A stretch of DNA of 64,000 bases from Dyadobacter sp. CY347 (GTDB lineage Bacteria > Bacteroidota > Bacteroidia > Cytophagales > Spirosomataceae): contig NZ_JAKFFT010000004.1 of NCBI RefSeq assembly GCF_021502655.1, positions 1,364,001-1,428,000 of the forward strand, read 5' to 3'. The translations under genes and the position numbers were made by a program. Positions 1 through 8,451 of this stretch are shown here, piece after piece; position 1 is the first letter of the stretch, and every line of letters begins with the position of its first letter. A model generated the notes under the pieces. That model made no database searches. It worked only from the letters and a program-made list of their open reading frames with translations, and was not told the DNA's origin.

Positions 1-528
1 CAGTCGCAGCGTCCGACCGATCGGTTCTGCCTGATCGAAATATTTTTGTGCATAGCGCTCGCTGATCACAATCGTATTCGGCGAGCTGAGCGCCGTTGCG
101 GCATTTCCTGAAACCCATTCTACCAGAAAATGATTAAAATACTGAGGTTCGGCGAAGCAAACATTGCGGGCTTCATTAAACTTTTTTGTCCAGCCTTTTT
201 TGCCATTCGGGACGCTGATGGTGCGGCCAAACACCGTTTCCAGCCGCGTTGCATTTTCAATAAACGGGTAATTGCGGCGGAGCTCGTCTGCAAGAGGACG
301 CGGGGCAGCATCCGTTGGCATCACATTTTCTCTTTTAACATCCGTTACCACCCAGTAGGAGCAGTCCATATGCGGATGATGGCGGTCAAAACTGAACATA
401 TAGTTCACGACCAGAAAGATCACCAGACCGCTTGCAAGCCCTAAGGCAAGGCTCAATACACGGATCGCATTGACTTGGCGCTGCCGCCACATGCGGCGAA
501 GTGAAAGTGTTAAGTAATGTGCGAGCAT
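1..528 (-). CDS. ABC transporter permease, FtsX/MacB-like (N-terminal part, cut by window edge)
   Basis: The frame is open from an ATG at 528 to base 1, so 176 residues are visible and the C-terminus lies outside the window. The N-terminus has a short basic cytoplasmic stretch (LSLRRMWRQRQVNA), then one membrane segment (about residues 21-42), then the start of a MacB_PCD-type extracytoplasmic domain with the typical FDRHHPHMD region. This architecture matches the large orphan permeases of Bacteroidota that have no ATPase fused or next to them. It resembles the complete permease at 2385-4790 but faces the other way. Substrate unknown; such proteins are usually annotated as macrolide- or lipoprotein-export-like, which is not evidence of function. 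Confidence 0.85.
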   Translation of the reverse strand, partial: MLAHYLTLSLRRMWRQRQVNAIRVLSLALGLASGLVIFLVVNYMFSFDRHHPHMDCSYWVVTDVKRENVMPTDAAPRPLADELRRNYPFIENATRLETVFGRTISVPNGKKGWTKKFNEARNVCFAEPQYFNHFLVEWVSGNAATALSSPNTIVISERYAQKYFDQAEPIGRTLRL

Positions 529-659
529 AAATAGAATTATGTTTAGTAATATTTATATATAACAATTTTATATATAAAACAAAAACTATAATTTCTACTT
601 ATGCCCTTTCGAATTTTATTTAATGCTGATGGCCAGGTAAAAGTCTATTGAACAGATCA

Positions 660-1889
660 CTATGGATACAGCAAATATTTCATTCGTATCGCTTTAAATT
701 TCTGCAAACCGGGCTCCCAGCTCTTCCGAATGTCAGCTTCCGATACGCCAGCTATGATCTGCTTTCTCAACGAATCGGTTCCAATGCGCAGATCGAATGC
801 AGAAATGTCCTGGTTTGCCCTTCCGGGTGTGAAAAATTTGGCTTTATCAGGATATGCATTGTAAAGCTCAATGAGCCAGGACAAATTAAGCTGCCGGCTC
901 GCACGGAGCTTTTCGATATCATAAGTACGAAGGTCGAGGCCGTAACAAACGGAGTCCTTATGGTTTGGGTGCTCGCTCATGCCGGGAATACTCACGGGTT
1001 TGTATGAAAATGCGTATTTGCCTTTCAATGCGGGTGCGCCGAGAATAGTAAATGGCATTTGCGTCCCCCGGCCTTCATTGATAGCCGTGCCTTCGAACAT
1101 GCATAAGCTGGGAAACAGCATGACAGCTTGCTGCGTATTTAAGTTGGGGGAAGGATTGATCGGGAGTTCGTAAGGCATATCATGGTCATAGTTTGCAACC
1201 TTAATGATTTTTAGCTTGCATTTTGCATTCATATATCCTTCTCCATTCAGGTATTGTGCAAATTCACCGATCGTCATGCCGTGTGTCATAGGAATATAAT
1301 GGATTCCAATGGCCGATTTGAATCTGTCATCCGTCATCACCGGTCCGTCTACAACATATGCATTGGGATTGGGCCGGTCGAGAATCAGCAGTTCTTTGTC
1401 ATTTTCCGCGCAGGCTTCCATCACATACTCGAGCGTATTGATATTCGTATAATACCGGCACCCCACATCCTGGATGTCGAAGACCATGAGGTCAACGTCC
1501 GCGAGCTGTTCCTTTTTTGGTTTTTGATTTTTTCCATATAAAGAAATGATCGGAATGCCCGTCTTTGTATCGATCTCATTACTTACCACAGCTCCGTTGC
1601 TCGCATTGCCTCTGAAACCATGCTCAGGTCCAAACACTTTTACAATGTTAATGCCTAGGCTTAACAGACTGTCAACACTGCTTTTCCTGCCAATGACCGA
1701 ACTCTGATTGGCAACCAGACCGATTCGTTTTCCTTTCAGATACGCCAAATATTTTCCAGTCTGGTCCGCACCTGTAATAATCCCCGGCTTACCGGAAGCG
1801 CTTCGGCTCGATGATGCTTTCTGGGCGGAACAGTCCAGGTGACCGATCACCACGAGCATTAAAAAAAGTATAGAAACAAGTCTCATCAT
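660..1889 (-). CDS. namZ: DUF1343 / NamZ-type exo-beta-N-acetylmuramidase, secreted
   Basis: A 409-residue protein with an N-terminal hydrophobic export signal (MMRLVSILFLMLVVIGHLDC), followed by the DUF1343 fold. Recognisable segments are GLVANQSS, VFGPEHGFRG, DLMVFDIQDVGCRYYTNI and LDRPNPN, in the order and spacing of the family. Characterised members (NamZ, GH171) remove N-acetylmuramic acid from the non-reducing end of peptidoglycan fragments, so a periplasmic role in muropeptide recycling is likely. The Cys at residue 20 is preceded by L-D, a poor lipobox, so ordinary signal-peptidase-I cleavage near SA-QK is more likely than lipidation. It stands alone: the neighbouring genes face the other way or are far off. 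Confidence 0.85.
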   Translation of the reverse strand: MMRLVSILFLMLVVIGHLDCSAQKASSSRSASGKPGIITGADQTGKYLAYLKGKRIGLVANQSSVIGRKSSVDSLLSLGINIVKVFGPEHGFRGNASNGAVVSNEIDTKTGIPIISLYGKNQKPKKEQLADVDLMVFDIQDVGCRYYTNINTLEYVMEACAENDKELLILDRPNPNAYVVDGPVMTDDRFKSAIGIHYIPMTHGMTIGEFAQYLNGEGYMNAKCKLKIIKVANYDHDMPYELPINPSPNLNTQQAVMLFPSLCMFEGTAINEGRGTQMPFTILGAPALKGKYAFSYKPVSIPGMSEHPNHKDSVCYGLDLRTYDIEKLRASRQLNLSWLIELYNAYPDKAKFFTPGRANQDISAFDLRIGTDSLRKQIIAGVSEADIRKSWEPGLQKFKAIRMKYLLYP

Positions 1890-1996
1890 TTTGCGCAGGG
1901 TTGTTTTTAAAGTTTTTAAATGTAAAATCTTTTCCTGTCAAACATAAGGTTTAAATAATTTTTACATTCCAAAATACACGACAATCAGAAAAAGCA

Positions 1997-2215
1997 TTGT
2001 ATTTACTTGGATCAAATTGTAAAATGATGTTAACTTATGGTTACAACCAAACTGCCAATACAATGAACGATTATGTCGGACCCACCGGGCCCATAGTGCT
2101 CGGAATCGCAGCCAATGTCATATTTATCACGCTTACGATTTATATGCTGTACTTATCCATCACATTCCTCCGCCTGGGCATAAAGTCATTCCGCAAATAT
2201 CTGAAAGAGGAGTAA
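1997..2215 (+). CDS. Small single-pass membrane protein, unknown function
   Basis: A short frame with one clear membrane segment (IVLGIAANVIFITLTIYMLY) and a basic cytoplasmic-looking tail ending in RKYLKEE. The first ATG gives 72 residues; ATGs at 2024 and 2063 are equally plausible, and the one at 2063 (MNDYVGPTGP) would give a compact 50-residue protein. I do not recognise a family. A terminator-like hairpin about 60 bases downstream and the hydrophobic/basic layout support a real gene. It lies between two unrelated units, so context gives no function. Confidence 0.5.
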   Translation: MYLLGSNCKMMLTYGYNQTANTMNDYVGPTGPIVLGIAANVIFITLTIYMLYLSITFLRLGIKSFRKYLKEE

Positions 2216-2275
2216 AAAGCAATGCGTATAACCGGACATGGTAGTTCGAAATCGTACATCTTGCTGGCTTAGAAA

Positions 2276-2304
2276 AGCCTTCCAGCGCCTGGAAAGGCTG
2301 TTTT
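2276..2304 (+). terminator. Probable intrinsic terminator after the small membrane protein
   Basis: Arms AGCCTTCCAG (2276-2285) and CTGGAAAGGCT (2289-2299) pair with one bulged A around a 3-base loop, followed by GTTTTG. The T-run is short, so termination may be weak. Confidence 0.5.
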
Positions 2305-2384
2305 GAGCCGATGGTATAATAATTTGGCTGGTAGGGTAAAACAATACTCCACCCGGATGGTCCCCGGCCTAATGATCCAGAACC

Positions 2385-4790
2385 ATGCTACTGAACTACA
2401 TTAAAATTGCGTGGCGCAACTTGCGCAAGAACCAGGCTTATGCATTCATTAATATTACCGGTTTGTCCCTCGGTATGGGGTGCGCCCTGCTGATTTTTGC
2501 GCTCGTCCGTTTCCATTACCAAACCGATCGCCATCACAGCAATTACAACCGCATCTATCAATTCACATCGCGGTTCAAGTCGCCAACCAATGAGTTCAAC
2601 ATTCAGGGCATTCCGTATCCATTCGGTCAGGCTGTCCGGAACGACTATCCTGAGCTCAAAAGCGTGGCGATGCTGGATGAATGGTATTCACCTATGGTAT
2701 CGGTGCCAGATGGACAAAAGGCCGATAAAAAAATAAAAGACAAAAATAACCGCGGCGCGTTTGTAGAACCGGCCTACTTTGAAATTTTTGACTACACCTG
2801 GCTTGCGGGAGGGCCTGATGCACTCGATCAGCCGGGCACCGTGGTGATGAGTGCCGAAATGGCGCGTAAATGCTTCGGGACCACAACCAACATTATAAAC
2901 CGCGTTGTCCGCCTCGATGCCCGCATTCCGGCACGCGTAGTAGGTGTCTTTGCCGATTATCGCGATGATACCGACCTGGCTTATTCGATCATGGCTTCAT
3001 GGGGATCTCTCAAAGAGCAGCTTAACGGGCGCCCGGAAGAGCAACCTTTTGACAACACAAATGGCAGCACACATTGTTTCGCGCTATTCAACGACCGATT
3101 TACGGTGTCCGACTGGGAACGGGAATTACCGTCTTTTATCAAAAAATATAATCCCAAAAAAATTAAAGAAACATCCTACCCGGCCATTTTCTTCGGTGAG
3201 ATGCATTTATCGCCTGAGTATGGAGGTGTCAGCCAGAATTTGTTATTATCACTATTTCTGATTGGCCTTTTGCTGATTGGAACGGCGTGTATCAATTTTG
3301 TGAACCTGGCCACGGCGCAGGCGCTAAGGCGGGCACGAGAAGTTGGCGTCAGAAAAGTGCTGGGAAGTACAAAAACACAACTTTTCTGGCAATTTATGGG
3401 CGAAACGACGCTGATCGTGCTGGCAGCGCTGGCGCTGGGAATATGTATATTTCATTATGGCCAAATTCTGGCGCAAACCTATCTGCACGGCCCATTCCGG
3501 TTTACGTTTTATTTTTCACCATTGGTAGCAGGGTGGTTGGCATTACTTGTCTTGGCAGTAATCCTGCTGGCGGGATTATATCCTTCATTAGTTCTGGCTG
3601 GTTTCCGTCCGGTAGTCGCACTGGCGGGCCGGCTAACTGCGCAGCAGGCGGGTGGTTTTTCGCTCAGACGCGGATTAGTCGTGATGCAGTTTGCCATTTC
3701 GCAAATGCTTGTGATCGGATTAATTGTGGTAGCCAATCAGCTGAGTTACGTACAGTCCAAAGATCTGGGTTTTCGCAAGGATGCCATCATAACCGTGAGC
3801 CTGCCGAACCTCCCCGCCCAGGACATTGGCAAGATGAGGACATTCCGTAACCTGGCCGCAGCCCTACCGGAAGTAAGCCAGGTAAGTTACTCCATGGGCG
3901 GGCCGCCCCAGTCGGGCTGGACAAGCCAGACGGTCGTGCGTTTTGACAGCCGGCCTAACGAAGAGCCATATGCGCCGCAGCAAGCCTGGATCGATGCAGA
4001 TTATATAGGTTTGTATGATTTGAAACTGCTTGCCGGACGCAATGTTCAGCCTTCCGATACGGCGCGTGAAGCGCTTATCAATGAGACATTCATGAAACGC
4101 CTGGGCTTTACCCAACCATCCGATGTAGTAGGTAAGGTTTTGCATAAAGGAGGTTTTGCGCCCCTGGAAATTGTCGGTGTATTAAAGGATTACAACCAAT
4201 CGAACCTCAAACAACAGATCAATCCTATATTCCTGACGACGCTGGCGAGCGGCTTTTATTCAGCCAACATTCAGTTAAGGTCTGCCAGTTACAGTCATGC
4301 ATTAAAACAATTGGAAAAGGTTTATAATCAGGCATATACAGACAACTTTTTCGAGCCGTCGTTTGTCGACGATCAAATTAAAGAAGCTTATCAGCAAGAG
4401 CAGACCATGGGCAGCCTGATCAATTTTTTTGCCGGAGTTGCATTACTTATTGGCTGTATGGGCCTGTATGGTCTCGTTTTGTTCATGGTGGTTCAACGGA
4501 CCAAAGAAGTGGGTGTCCGCAAAGTTTTGGGCGCCAGCACAGGAAGCATACTCTGGCTATTTAGCAGGGAATTTATCCAGTTGATCGGCATTGCATTTGT
4601 ATTGTCAGCGCCGGTAGGCTGGTGGGTGATGACGGGCTGGCTGAAAAATTTTGAATACAAAATTGACCTGAACCCTGCATTCTTCCTGCTCGCGCTTTTA
4701 GTGACTATTGTTGTAGCATTGCTGACCGTCGGATTCCAGAGTGTAAAAGCAGCTTTGATGAACCCTGTAAAATCATTACGCAGCGAGTAG
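2385..4790 (+). CDS. ABC transporter permease, FtsX/MacB_PCD duplicated architecture
   Basis: An 801-residue inner-membrane protein with an internal duplication. Each half has an N-terminal membrane helix, a periplasmic MacB_PCD-like domain and an FtsX core of three helices. The FtsX signature REVGVRKVLGSTKTQLFW appears near residue 317 and again as KEVGVRKVLGASTGSILW near 707, showing the duplication directly. No ATPase gene is adjacent, which is usual for this Bacteroidota subfamily. The start is the ATG giving MLLNYIKIAWRNLRKNQAYA, the standard amphipathic start of these proteins. About 100 bases downstream is the sigma-54 regulator gene on the same strand, but nothing shows that the two are cotranscribed. 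Transported substrate cannot be inferred. Confidence 0.9.
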   Translation: MLLNYIKIAWRNLRKNQAYAFINITGLSLGMGCALLIFALVRFHYQTDRHHSNYNRIYQFTSRFKSPTNEFNIQGIPYPFGQAVRNDYPELKSVAMLDEWYSPMVSVPDGQKADKKIKDKNNRGAFVEPAYFEIFDYTWLAGGPDALDQPGTVVMSAEMARKCFGTTTNIINRVVRLDARIPARVVGVFADYRDDTDLAYSIMASWGSLKEQLNGRPEEQPFDNTNGSTHCFALFNDRFTVSDWERELPSFIKKYNPKKIKETSYPAIFFGEMHLSPEYGGVSQNLLLSLFLIGLLLIGTACINFVNLATAQALRRAREVGVRKVLGSTKTQLFWQFMGETTLIVLAALALGICIFHYGQILAQTYLHGPFRFTFYFSPLVAGWLALLVLAVILLAGLYPSLVLAGFRPVVALAGRLTAQQAGGFSLRRGLVVMQFAISQMLVIGLIVVANQLSYVQSKDLGFRKDAIITVSLPNLPAQDIGKMRTFRNLAAALPEVSQVSYSMGGPPQSGWTSQTVVRFDSRPNEEPYAPQQAWIDADYIGLYDLKLLAGRNVQPSDTAREALINETFMKRLGFTQPSDVVGKVLHKGGFAPLEIVGVLKDYNQSNLKQQINPIFLTTLASGFYSANIQLRSASYSHALKQLEKVYNQAYTDNFFEPSFVDDQIKEAYQQEQTMGSLINFFAGVALLIGCMGLYGLVLFMVVQRTKEVGVRKVLGASTGSILWLFSREFIQLIGIAFVLSAPVGWWVMTGWLKNFEYKIDLNPAFFLLALLVTIVVALLTVGFQSVKAALMNPVKSLRSE

Positions 4791-4893
4791 GTTTTTATTA
4801 ATGTCTGAATCCTTGGTTATATCATTCAATTTTTATCATTTTGAGAAATGGTTGTCATCATGATGGGTTGGTGAAACTATTAAACAGACGATT

Positions 4894-6243
4894 TTGAAAA
4901 CGGTTTTAATCATTGATGACGAAGAAAAGCTCCGCTCCCTGCTAGCCAGGATCATCCGGGCGGAAGGCTTTGAGGTGTTGGAAGCGGCGGATTGTAAATC
5001 AGGTCTTGCTGCCATTGATAACCCTGCAATCGATGCGGTCCTTTGTGATGTAAGGTTGCCTGATGGAAATGGCGTTGAGTTGGTTCCTGTTTTGAAAAGC
5101 CGCAATCCGCAAGCCGAGATCATCTTACTGACGGCGAACGGCAACATTGCAGATGGGGTCCAGGCCATGAAAAACGGGGCGATGGACTACATTGTGAAGG
5201 GAGACGACAACGACAGGATCCTGCCATTGCTGGACAAAGCCATCGAAAAAGCGCAGCTTCAAAAGAAAGTCAAAAAGCTGGAAGCGATTGTTTCCAGTAA
5301 ATTTTCCTTCGACACGATCATCGGAAATTCGCAGCCTATAACAGACGCGATCGACCTGGCTAAAAAAGTGGCTAAAACCGACGCAGCAGTGCTGTTAACG
5401 GGCGAAACAGGCACAGGAAAAGAAGTTTTTGCGCAAGCGATCCATTACAGCAGCCTTCGTGCCGATAAAAACTTTGTCGCTCTGAATTGCAGCGCATTTG
5501 GAAGGGATATCATTGAAAGTGAGCTTTTTGGGTATAAACAGGGCGCATTCACAGGCGCGCTGAAAGACAAGCGCGGGCTTCTGGAAGAGGCACACAATGG
5601 AACATTATTTCTGGATGAAATTGGCGAGCTGCCCCTTGAATTGCAGGCCAAGTTACTGCGCGTGCTGGAAACCCACGAGTTCATAAAACTGGGAGATACC
5701 AAGACCATCAAGTCAAATTTCAGGCTGATTGCTGCCACCAATCGCGATTTAAAGTCAGAGTCGGAGCAGCACAAGTTCAGGGCAGATCTTTATTTCAGAT
5801 TAAATGTGTTTCAGATCCCGATGCCACCGCTCCGGGACAGGGTTAAAGACATTCCTGCGCTGTTGGATTTTTTCCTTGATTATTTCTGTAAGCAAACCAA
5901 CAAGCCCAACCTGGGCTATTCAAAAGATTTCCTAAAACGGCTGGAAAGCTACGAGTGGAATGGTAACATCAGGGAATTGAAAAACGTGGTTGAAAGGGCC
6001 GTGATCATCAGCGACGGCATGTTGGAGGTCGGAAGTCTGCCATCAAATATTCAGCAATCACTGCCAATAAAAAGCCAGCAGCTCTCCGCTTTTTCAATGG
6101 CAAGCACCGAAAAATTACACATTCAGAAAGTGCTCAATTACTGCAAAGGGAACAAGGCGGAAACGGCCCGTTTGCTGGAAATAGGGATCGCTACACTTTA
6201 CCGCAAGATCGACGAATACGGTCTTCAAAGTTCGGGTCATTAA
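4894..6243 (+). CDS. NtrC-family sigma-54-dependent response regulator, probably controls kdp
   Basis: A 449-residue regulator. It has a receiver domain (about 1-118, acidic pocket D8/D9, phospho-acceptor D52 in CDVRLPDG, Lys in YIVKGDD), then an AAA+ domain (about 140-370) with Walker A GETGTGKE and the sigma-54 contact loop GAFTGA. A Fis-type HTH lies at the C-terminus (GNKAETARLLEIGIATLYRK). Translation must start at the TTG at 4894 (MKTVLIIDDEEK): no in-frame ATG or GTG fits the receiver start. The kdp genes begin about 220 bases downstream on the same strand, and no OmpR-type KdpE gene is in the window. It is therefore the best candidate partner of the histidine kinase at 13987-15720. 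That pairing is inferred. Confidence 0.9.
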   Translation: MKTVLIIDDEEKLRSLLARIIRAEGFEVLEAADCKSGLAAIDNPAIDAVLCDVRLPDGNGVELVPVLKSRNPQAEIILLTANGNIADGVQAMKNGAMDYIVKGDDNDRILPLLDKAIEKAQLQKKVKKLEAIVSSKFSFDTIIGNSQPITDAIDLAKKVAKTDAAVLLTGETGTGKEVFAQAIHYSSLRADKNFVALNCSAFGRDIIESELFGYKQGAFTGALKDKRGLLEEAHNGTLFLDEIGELPLELQAKLLRVLETHEFIKLGDTKTIKSNFRLIAATNRDLKSESEQHKFRADLYFRLNVFQIPMPPLRDRVKDIPALLDFFLDYFCKQTNKPNLGYSKDFLKRLESYEWNGNIRELKNVVERAVIISDGMLEVGSLPSNIQQSLPIKSQQLSAFSMASTEKLHIQKVLNYCKGNKAETARLLEIGIATLYRKIDEYGLQSSGH

Positions 6244-6271
6244 CCAGTCGGTCGCAAGGGACATCCTACTT

Positions 6272-6295
6272 TTTTGATAGGGTGCCCTATCAAAA
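6272..6295. promoter_or_regulatory. 24-bp perfect palindrome between the NtrC-type gene and kdpF
   Basis: Arm TTTTGATAGGG (6272-6282) and its exact complement (6285-6295) flank a 2-base centre TG. It lies 28 bases after the regulator stop and about 166 bases before the first kdp micro-ORF. The hairpin would have a very short loop and no immediate T-run, so an operator or activator-binding site is at least as likely as a terminator. Confidence 0.5.
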
Positions 6296-6461
6296 TGATA
6301 AGGTTTGATTTTTTTTAATTCTTCTAAAAAAGGCATAACTGTTTAATATATAAATAGTTATGTCATGAGTGAAAACTTTGGTATGCCTTTGGAATGCTTA
6401 CTATCTGATGACCGGTTTGTTCGGCGTCATTTAACAAACATTCACTTAACTGTCATACCTC

Positions 6462-6545
6462 ATGCTCACAATCCTCTTACTTGCCGCAGGCTGTTTTTGC
6501 TTCGCGCTATTGTATCAATCCGTCCATCTTTTTGAGAAAATCTGA
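6462..6545 (+). CDS. 27-residue membrane microprotein at the head of the kdp operon
   Basis: ATG at 6462 to TGA at 6543-6545 encodes MLTILLLAAGCFCFALLYQ followed by SVHLFEKI. It has one hydrophobic helix and a short polar tail ending FEKI. The stop is only 2 bases before the kdpF ATG, so translation is probably coupled. The layout (one helix, then a Glu/Phe-containing end) imitates KdpF, and it may be a second KdpF-like subunit or a leader peptide. Its size alone would normally exclude it from annotation; position, spacing and hydrophobicity are the evidence. No named family is recognised. Confidence 0.55.
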   Translation: MLTILLLAAGCFCFALLYQSVHLFEKI

Positions 6546-6547
6546 CC

Positions 6548-6625
6548 ATGGCCGCATTACTCATTGTATCCGTCGGTGTGTTTGTCTACATGTGTTACGT
6601 GCTGATCAAACCCGAGAAATTTTAA
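6548..6625 (+). CDS. kdpF: KdpF, small subunit of the high-affinity K+-transporting ATPase
   Basis: A 25-residue single-pass protein, MAALLIVSVGVFVYMCYVLI then KPEKF. The C-terminal Y-x-L-x-x-PE-x-F pattern is the KdpF signature. In the family, KdpF is a one-helix peptide that stabilises the KdpABC complex in the inner membrane. It starts 2 bases after the upstream micro-ORF and lies 59 bases before kdpA on the same strand. Length and position are exactly those expected for kdpF. Confidence 0.85.
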   Translation: MAALLIVSVGVFVYMCYVLIKPEKF

Positions 6626-6684
6626 CTCCAATGTCTTTTGCAGGCCTGCATTAAAAATTCAGTGCTGCTCATAATTTTAATAAA

Positions 6685-8373
6685 ATGAACACAGAAGTTT
6701 TAGGCGTCGTCGCCATGTATGCAATTACAATCCTGATGGCAATCCCATTCGGTAAGTACATTGCCAAAGTTTACGCGGGTGAAAAAACGCTCCTTGATCC
6801 CGTATTCAATCCACTCGAAAACGTGTTCTTCCGCATTAGCGGCATCGACCGGAAGGCAGATATGAACTGGAAACAGCATCTGACAGCCATGTTGACCATC
6901 AATTTTGTTTGGTTTTTGTTAGGCATGTTCGTACTCATGAACCAGGGCTGGCTGCCACTGAACCCGGATGGAAACCCCGGGCAAACCGCTGACCTGGCAT
7001 TCAATACGAGCATATCGTTTGTAGTCAACTGCAACCTGCAGCATTATTCAGGGGAAAGCGGCGTGAGCTATTTGTCGCAGCTGTTTTTAATGTTCTTACA
7101 ATTCGTGAGCGCAGGAACGGGCATGGCAGCAGCCGTTATTCTGTTTATTGCCTTAAAGAAAAAAACGGCAGATAAGCTTGGAAATTTTTATCATCTAATG
7201 CTAATCTCCTGCACGCGGATCCTGTTGCCGGCCTCCATCGTCGTAGCCAGCATCCTGGCTTTTAGCGGTACACCTATGACTTTTGAGGGAAAGGAACAAA
7301 TTGTCAGCATGCAGGGCGATTCAATCAGCGTATCCACGGGGCCGGTCGCAGCATTTGTTGCCATTAAGCATCTGGGCACAAACGGAGGCGGGTTCTATGG
7401 GACCAACTCAGCACACCCGCTGGAAAATCCCAATTACCTGACAAATATGGTTGAAATGTTCTCTCAAATGATTATTCCGCTGGCTATGATCTTTGCGTTG
7501 GGTTTCTTTTTGAAAAGAAAGAAAATGGCCTGGATGATTTTCGGGGTGATGACCATCGGGTTTCTGTTACTCTGCGTTCCGACAGTGATCTGGGAAGTTC
7601 AGGGCAATCCGGCGATCGCACAAATGGGCATTGATATGGGCTCAGGCGCAATGGAAGGGAAGGAGACCCGGCTGGGCAGTGCCGCTTCCGGGTTTTGGAG
7701 TATAGCCACCACCGTTATCTCAACAGGATCTGTCAATTCCATGCACGACAGCGGTATGCCGCTATCCGGAATGATGCAGCTGCTGGCGATGATGACCAAT
7801 GCATTTTATGGCGGTTGCGGGGTCGGGATCCTGAATTTTTTCATCTTTATCATCCTGGCTGTGTTTATCAGCGGCTTAATGGTTGGGCGCACGCCTGAGT
7901 TTTTAGGTAAAAAAATCGAAGGTCGGGAAATGAAGATCGCCATGATCGTCGCGCTTTTGCATCCCCTTCTGATACTCGCCGGAACGGCGCTGGCAGCGGC
8001 ATTTCCAGGCATTACATTGGCTAATCTGAACAACCCAGGCTTTCACGGGTTCAGCGAAATGCTGTATGAGTATACCTCGTCGGCCGCCAATAACGGCAGT
8101 GGTTTTGAGGGTTTGGGTGACAATAATCTCTGGTGGAACATTACAACAGGCATTGTGCTGATCCTTTCCCGCTTTATTCCCATCATCGGCCCGTTGGCGA
8201 TTGCAGGACTTTTGGCAAACAAAAAATACATCCCGGAAAGCGCCGGAACATTGCGCACCGACTCGGCCACATTCGGAATGATGGTGATGGCTGTGATCGT
8301 AATTATTACCGCCCTGTCATTCTTCCCGTCGCTCACGCTGGGCCCGATCGCCGAATATTTCAGCATGCATTAA
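6685..8373 (+). CDS. kdpA: KdpA, K+-binding and translocating subunit of KdpFABC
   Basis: A 562-residue polytopic inner-membrane protein of normal KdpA length. The four pore-loop regions of the potassium-channel-like fold are visible: VVNCNLQHYSG, KHLGTNGGGFYGTNSAHP, YGGCGVGILNFF and TSSAANNGSGFEG. KdpA selects and moves K+ across the membrane, driven by ATP hydrolysis in KdpB. The start MNTEVLGVVAMY matches the family N-terminus. The next gene is kdpB, 78 bases on. Expression in this family is induced by low K+ or turgor stress; here control is probably through the NtrC-type regulator upstream (inferred). Confidence 0.97.
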   Translation: MNTEVLGVVAMYAITILMAIPFGKYIAKVYAGEKTLLDPVFNPLENVFFRISGIDRKADMNWKQHLTAMLTINFVWFLLGMFVLMNQGWLPLNPDGNPGQTADLAFNTSISFVVNCNLQHYSGESGVSYLSQLFLMFLQFVSAGTGMAAAVILFIALKKKTADKLGNFYHLMLISCTRILLPASIVVASILAFSGTPMTFEGKEQIVSMQGDSISVSTGPVAAFVAIKHLGTNGGGFYGTNSAHPLENPNYLTNMVEMFSQMIIPLAMIFALGFFLKRKKMAWMIFGVMTIGFLLLCVPTVIWEVQGNPAIAQMGIDMGSGAMEGKETRLGSAASGFWSIATTVISTGSVNSMHDSGMPLSGMMQLLAMMTNAFYGGCGVGILNFFIFIILAVFISGLMVGRTPEFLGKKIEGREMKIAMIVALLHPLLILAGTALAAAFPGITLANLNNPGFHGFSEMLYEYTSSAANNGSGFEGLGDNNLWWNITTGIVLILSRFIPIIGPLAIAGLLANKKYIPESAGTLRTDSATFGMMVMAVIVIITALSFFPSLTLGPIAEYFSMH

Positions 8374-8451
8374 TACATTGAATAAATTACAAAAACAGCT
8401 AGAAGCCAAACGGTTAACCACGAGATGCTGATAGCTAATTGCTCCAAAAAA

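Noticed and set aside
6370-6400. Possible sigma-54 promoter TTGGTATGCCTTTGGA upstream of kdp
   Set aside because: The -24 half is fair, but the -12 half lacks the GC pair at the right spacing. Not strong enough to report as a feature.
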